A stretch of DNA of 5,071 bases, taken from assembly GCA_046724555.1 (NCBI GenBank), contig JBKOWU010000373.1:1-5071 (forward strand), in the 5' to 3' direction. This DNA is from JAFAQB01 sp046724555 (GTDB lineage Archaea; Thermoproteota; Nitrososphaeria; Nitrososphaerales; Nitrososphaeraceae). The position numbers and the translations under genes are program-made. The stretch's first letter is position 1. The number at the start of each line of letters is the position of its first letter. The notes beneath the pieces were generated by a model. It searched no databases. It was not told the DNA's origin and worked only from the letters and a program-made list of their open reading frames with translations. Of the stretch, positions 4,351 through 5,071 are shown one piece after another.

Positions 4351-4575
4351 GACATAGGTAACGCATTAAATGAGTCATTTGAACTTCCATCTTTAGAAGA
4401 GATCGAACAAATGGAACGACAATGATCGCAAGCCATTGAAGCTCTAGAGATATCAGACCATTCTGTCAGATGTCAACGATGCCATATGGCTGTATCTATT
4501 GTTGGCAAACTCAATAGACCTTGTAATGATAGGGCTGTCATATTGCAGAGAAGGATAAAGTGGATTGAAAATTGA
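4351..4575 (+). pseudogene. Remnant of a small Cys-containing (zinc-finger-like) protein gene with in-frame TGA
   Basis: One frame runs from a TAG at 4345 to the final TGA at 4573, broken by a TGA at 4423. Before the break it reads DIGNALNESFELPSLEEIEQ and MERQ; after it SQAIEALEISDHSVRCQRCH, then MAVSIVGKLNRPCNDRAVIL and QRRIKWIEN. C-x-x-C (codons at 4471 and 4480) and a third Cys in RPCND (codon at 4522) suggest a metal-binding knuckle, though a fourth ligand is not obvious. The acidic helix before and the basic helix after it look like a real protein of about 75 residues. There is no normal start codon for the first half; the same frame upstream has an ATG at 4321 but is closed by TAG at 4345. 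One nonsense change (for example CGA to TGA) plus a lost start would explain this. Selenocysteine is unlikely in this lineage. Confidence 0.5.
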
Positions 4576-4600
4576 TTTTAAAAGATCTTTGGGAGCCATT

Positions 4601-4615
4601 GATGTTGTTAACATC
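4601..4615. terminator. Small hairpin between the converging genes, possible terminator of the RidA-family gene
   Basis: GATGTT (4601-4606) and AACATC (4610-4615) form a perfect 6-bp stem with a 3-nt loop, starting 6 nt after the RidA-family stop codon. On the minus strand a T-rich stretch (TCTTTTAAAATCAATTTTC, about 4586-4568) follows. Archaeal termination depends mainly on T-rich DNA, so the T-rich part may matter more than the stem. Confidence 0.3.
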
Positions 4616-4620
4616 TGGTT

Positions 4621-5016
4621 CTATATCTTGGCCACACACTTAATCTCAATCATAAGCTCAGGGAATGCAAGACGCTGAATCTGTACTATGGTGCTTGCAA
4701 CTACAGGGATACCAAAAAATACTTCATTTCTGCATTTGACTGCGGCTGCAAAGGCGCTGTTCATATCAGTTACAAAAAGTGTCTCATCAACTATATTATC
4801 CATAGTTGCTCCATATTGTGCGAGCACCTTCCTTATGTTGGCATATGCTTGACGCATTTGAGCCTCCATATCTCCTTTGCCAACTACATTGCCATTATCG
4901 TCATGGCTCACCTGACCTGATACATATATTGTGTCTCCAACTTTTACTGCCTGGGAATAACCATATTCTTTCTCCCAGGGCATGCCAAGGCTCATTGTCT
5001 CCTTATTGATGCTCAA
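4621..5016 (-). CDS. RidA/YjgF/UK114-family protein lacking the classical active-site arginine
   Basis: The protein has 131 residues when started at the TTG at 5016. That start has AGAGGAGT about 10 nt upstream and a TATA box further up, and gives the usual family length. Other in-frame starts are TTG at 5049 (142 residues) and ATG at 4995 (124); the frame is open to the window edge. Family marks are PWEKEYGYSQAVKVGDTIYV then SGQVSHDDNGNVVGKG, the helix MEAQMRQAYANIRKVLAQYG, the NIVDETLFVTDMNSAFAAAV segment and the end IQRLAFPELMIEIKCVAKI. RidA proteins are trimers that hydrolyse reactive enamine/imine products of PLP enzymes. The arginine matching E. coli RidA Arg105 is replaced: PARSCVEVARL aligns with VVASTIVQIQRL, giving Ser at residue 108. 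Members without it form the Rid4-Rid7 type groups and are not expected to be ordinary imine deaminases. The role here is unknown. Confidence 0.88.
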   Translation of the reverse strand: MSINKETMSLGMPWEKEYGYSQAVKVGDTIYVSGQVSHDDNGNVVGKGDMEAQMRQAYANIRKVLAQYGATMDNIVDETLFVTDMNSAFAAAVKCRNEVFFGIPVVASTIVQIQRLAFPELMIEIKCVAKI

Positions 5017-5025
5017 AATAACATC

Positions 5026-5033
5026 ACTCCTCT
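5026..5033 (-). promoter_or_regulatory. Shine-Dalgarno site deciding the RidA-family start
   Basis: AGAGGAGT on the minus strand lies about 10 nt before the TTG at 5016. It is one of very few such sites in the window. It favours TTG 5016 over TTG 5049, which lies upstream of the site. Confidence 0.4.
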
Positions 5034-5055
5034 TGTGTGCTGATTGCAAAAACTT

Positions 5056-5064
5056 CTTTAAATG
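5056..5064 (-). promoter_or_regulatory. Putative TATA box of the RidA-family gene
   Basis: CATTTAAAG on the minus strand predicts transcription start near 5034 and a leader of about 18 nt that would carry the AGAGGAGT site. This would place the TTG at 5049 outside the transcript. More upstream sequence is missing, so a better promoter outside the window cannot be ruled out. Confidence 0.4.
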
Positions 5065-5071
5065 TTTACAA

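Noticed and set aside
4423..4425. TGA as a selenocysteine codon in the Cys-containing remnant
   Set aside because: Archaeal selenocysteine use is known mainly from methanogens and Asgard archaea, no SECIS-like stem was seen, and the position is not in a redox motif.
4806..5009. 67-residue frame on plus opposite the RidA-family gene
   Set aside because: Antisense shadow of a clear family member.
1..5071. tRNA, rRNA, CRISPR array, transposase, integrase or phage genes
   Set aside because: No cloverleaf, spaced repeat array, recombinase motif or terminal inverted repeats with target duplication were found. The terminase-like HTH alone does not show a prophage.

Overview
The window looks like chromosomal DNA of a soil or sediment ammonia-oxidising archaeon of the class Nitrososphaeria (Thaumarchaeota). 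By eye the GC content is in the mid-30s percent, which fits a Candidatus Nitrosocosmicus-like genome better than the more GC-rich Nitrososphaera. The pointers are archaeal TATA boxes about 26 to 30 nt before start codons with little or no 5' leader, few Shine-Dalgarno sites, a DUF5678-type protein, and a helix-turn-helix protein of a kind I recall as multi-copy in these genomes. The assignment is inference. No database search was possible.

Layout, left to right. (1) Bases 1-155, minus strand: the 5' end of a DUF5678-type gene that runs off the left edge. (2) Bases 301-765, plus strand: a small membrane protein with three hydrophobic stretches and a Met/His/Cys-rich loop. (3) Bases 766-1084: no intact gene, but two coding-like remnants, one on plus with a frameshift and one on minus with an early stop. 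(4) Bases 1085-2636: the clearest functional unit. A SRPBCC/AHSA1-type protein on minus diverges from an ArsR-type repressor on plus, which overlaps by one base a DUF899 thioredoxin-fold protein with a CPSC motif. The 65-bp divergent region holds an 18-bp perfect palindrome made of two TATA boxes, placed almost equally far from both start codons. (5) Bases 2637-2960: no intact gene, one short stop-interrupted minus-strand remnant. (6) Bases 2961-3491, minus: the helix-turn-helix protein, with three copies of a start-codon-like repeat at its 5' end. (7) Bases 3662-3847, plus: a 61-residue double-CxxC zinc-ribbon protein. (8) Bases 3888-4202, minus: a 104-residue protein of unknown function, perhaps winged-helix. 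(9) Bases 4245-4575, plus: a 32-codon very basic ORF, then a remnant of a Cys-containing small protein broken by an in-frame TGA. (10) Bases 4621-5016, minus: a RidA/YjgF-family protein that lacks the arginine of classical imine deaminases.

The SRPBCC/ArsR/DUF899 cluster is the only group whose genes clearly belong together. Its likely logic is a self-repressing ArsR-type sensor controlling a ligand-binding SRPBCC protein and a predicted dithiol oxidoreductase from one shared promoter. The inducer is unknown. The rest reads as an accessory stretch of small single-gene units, small metal-binding proteins and decaying short genes. No tRNA, rRNA, CRISPR array, insertion sequence or integrase was seen.
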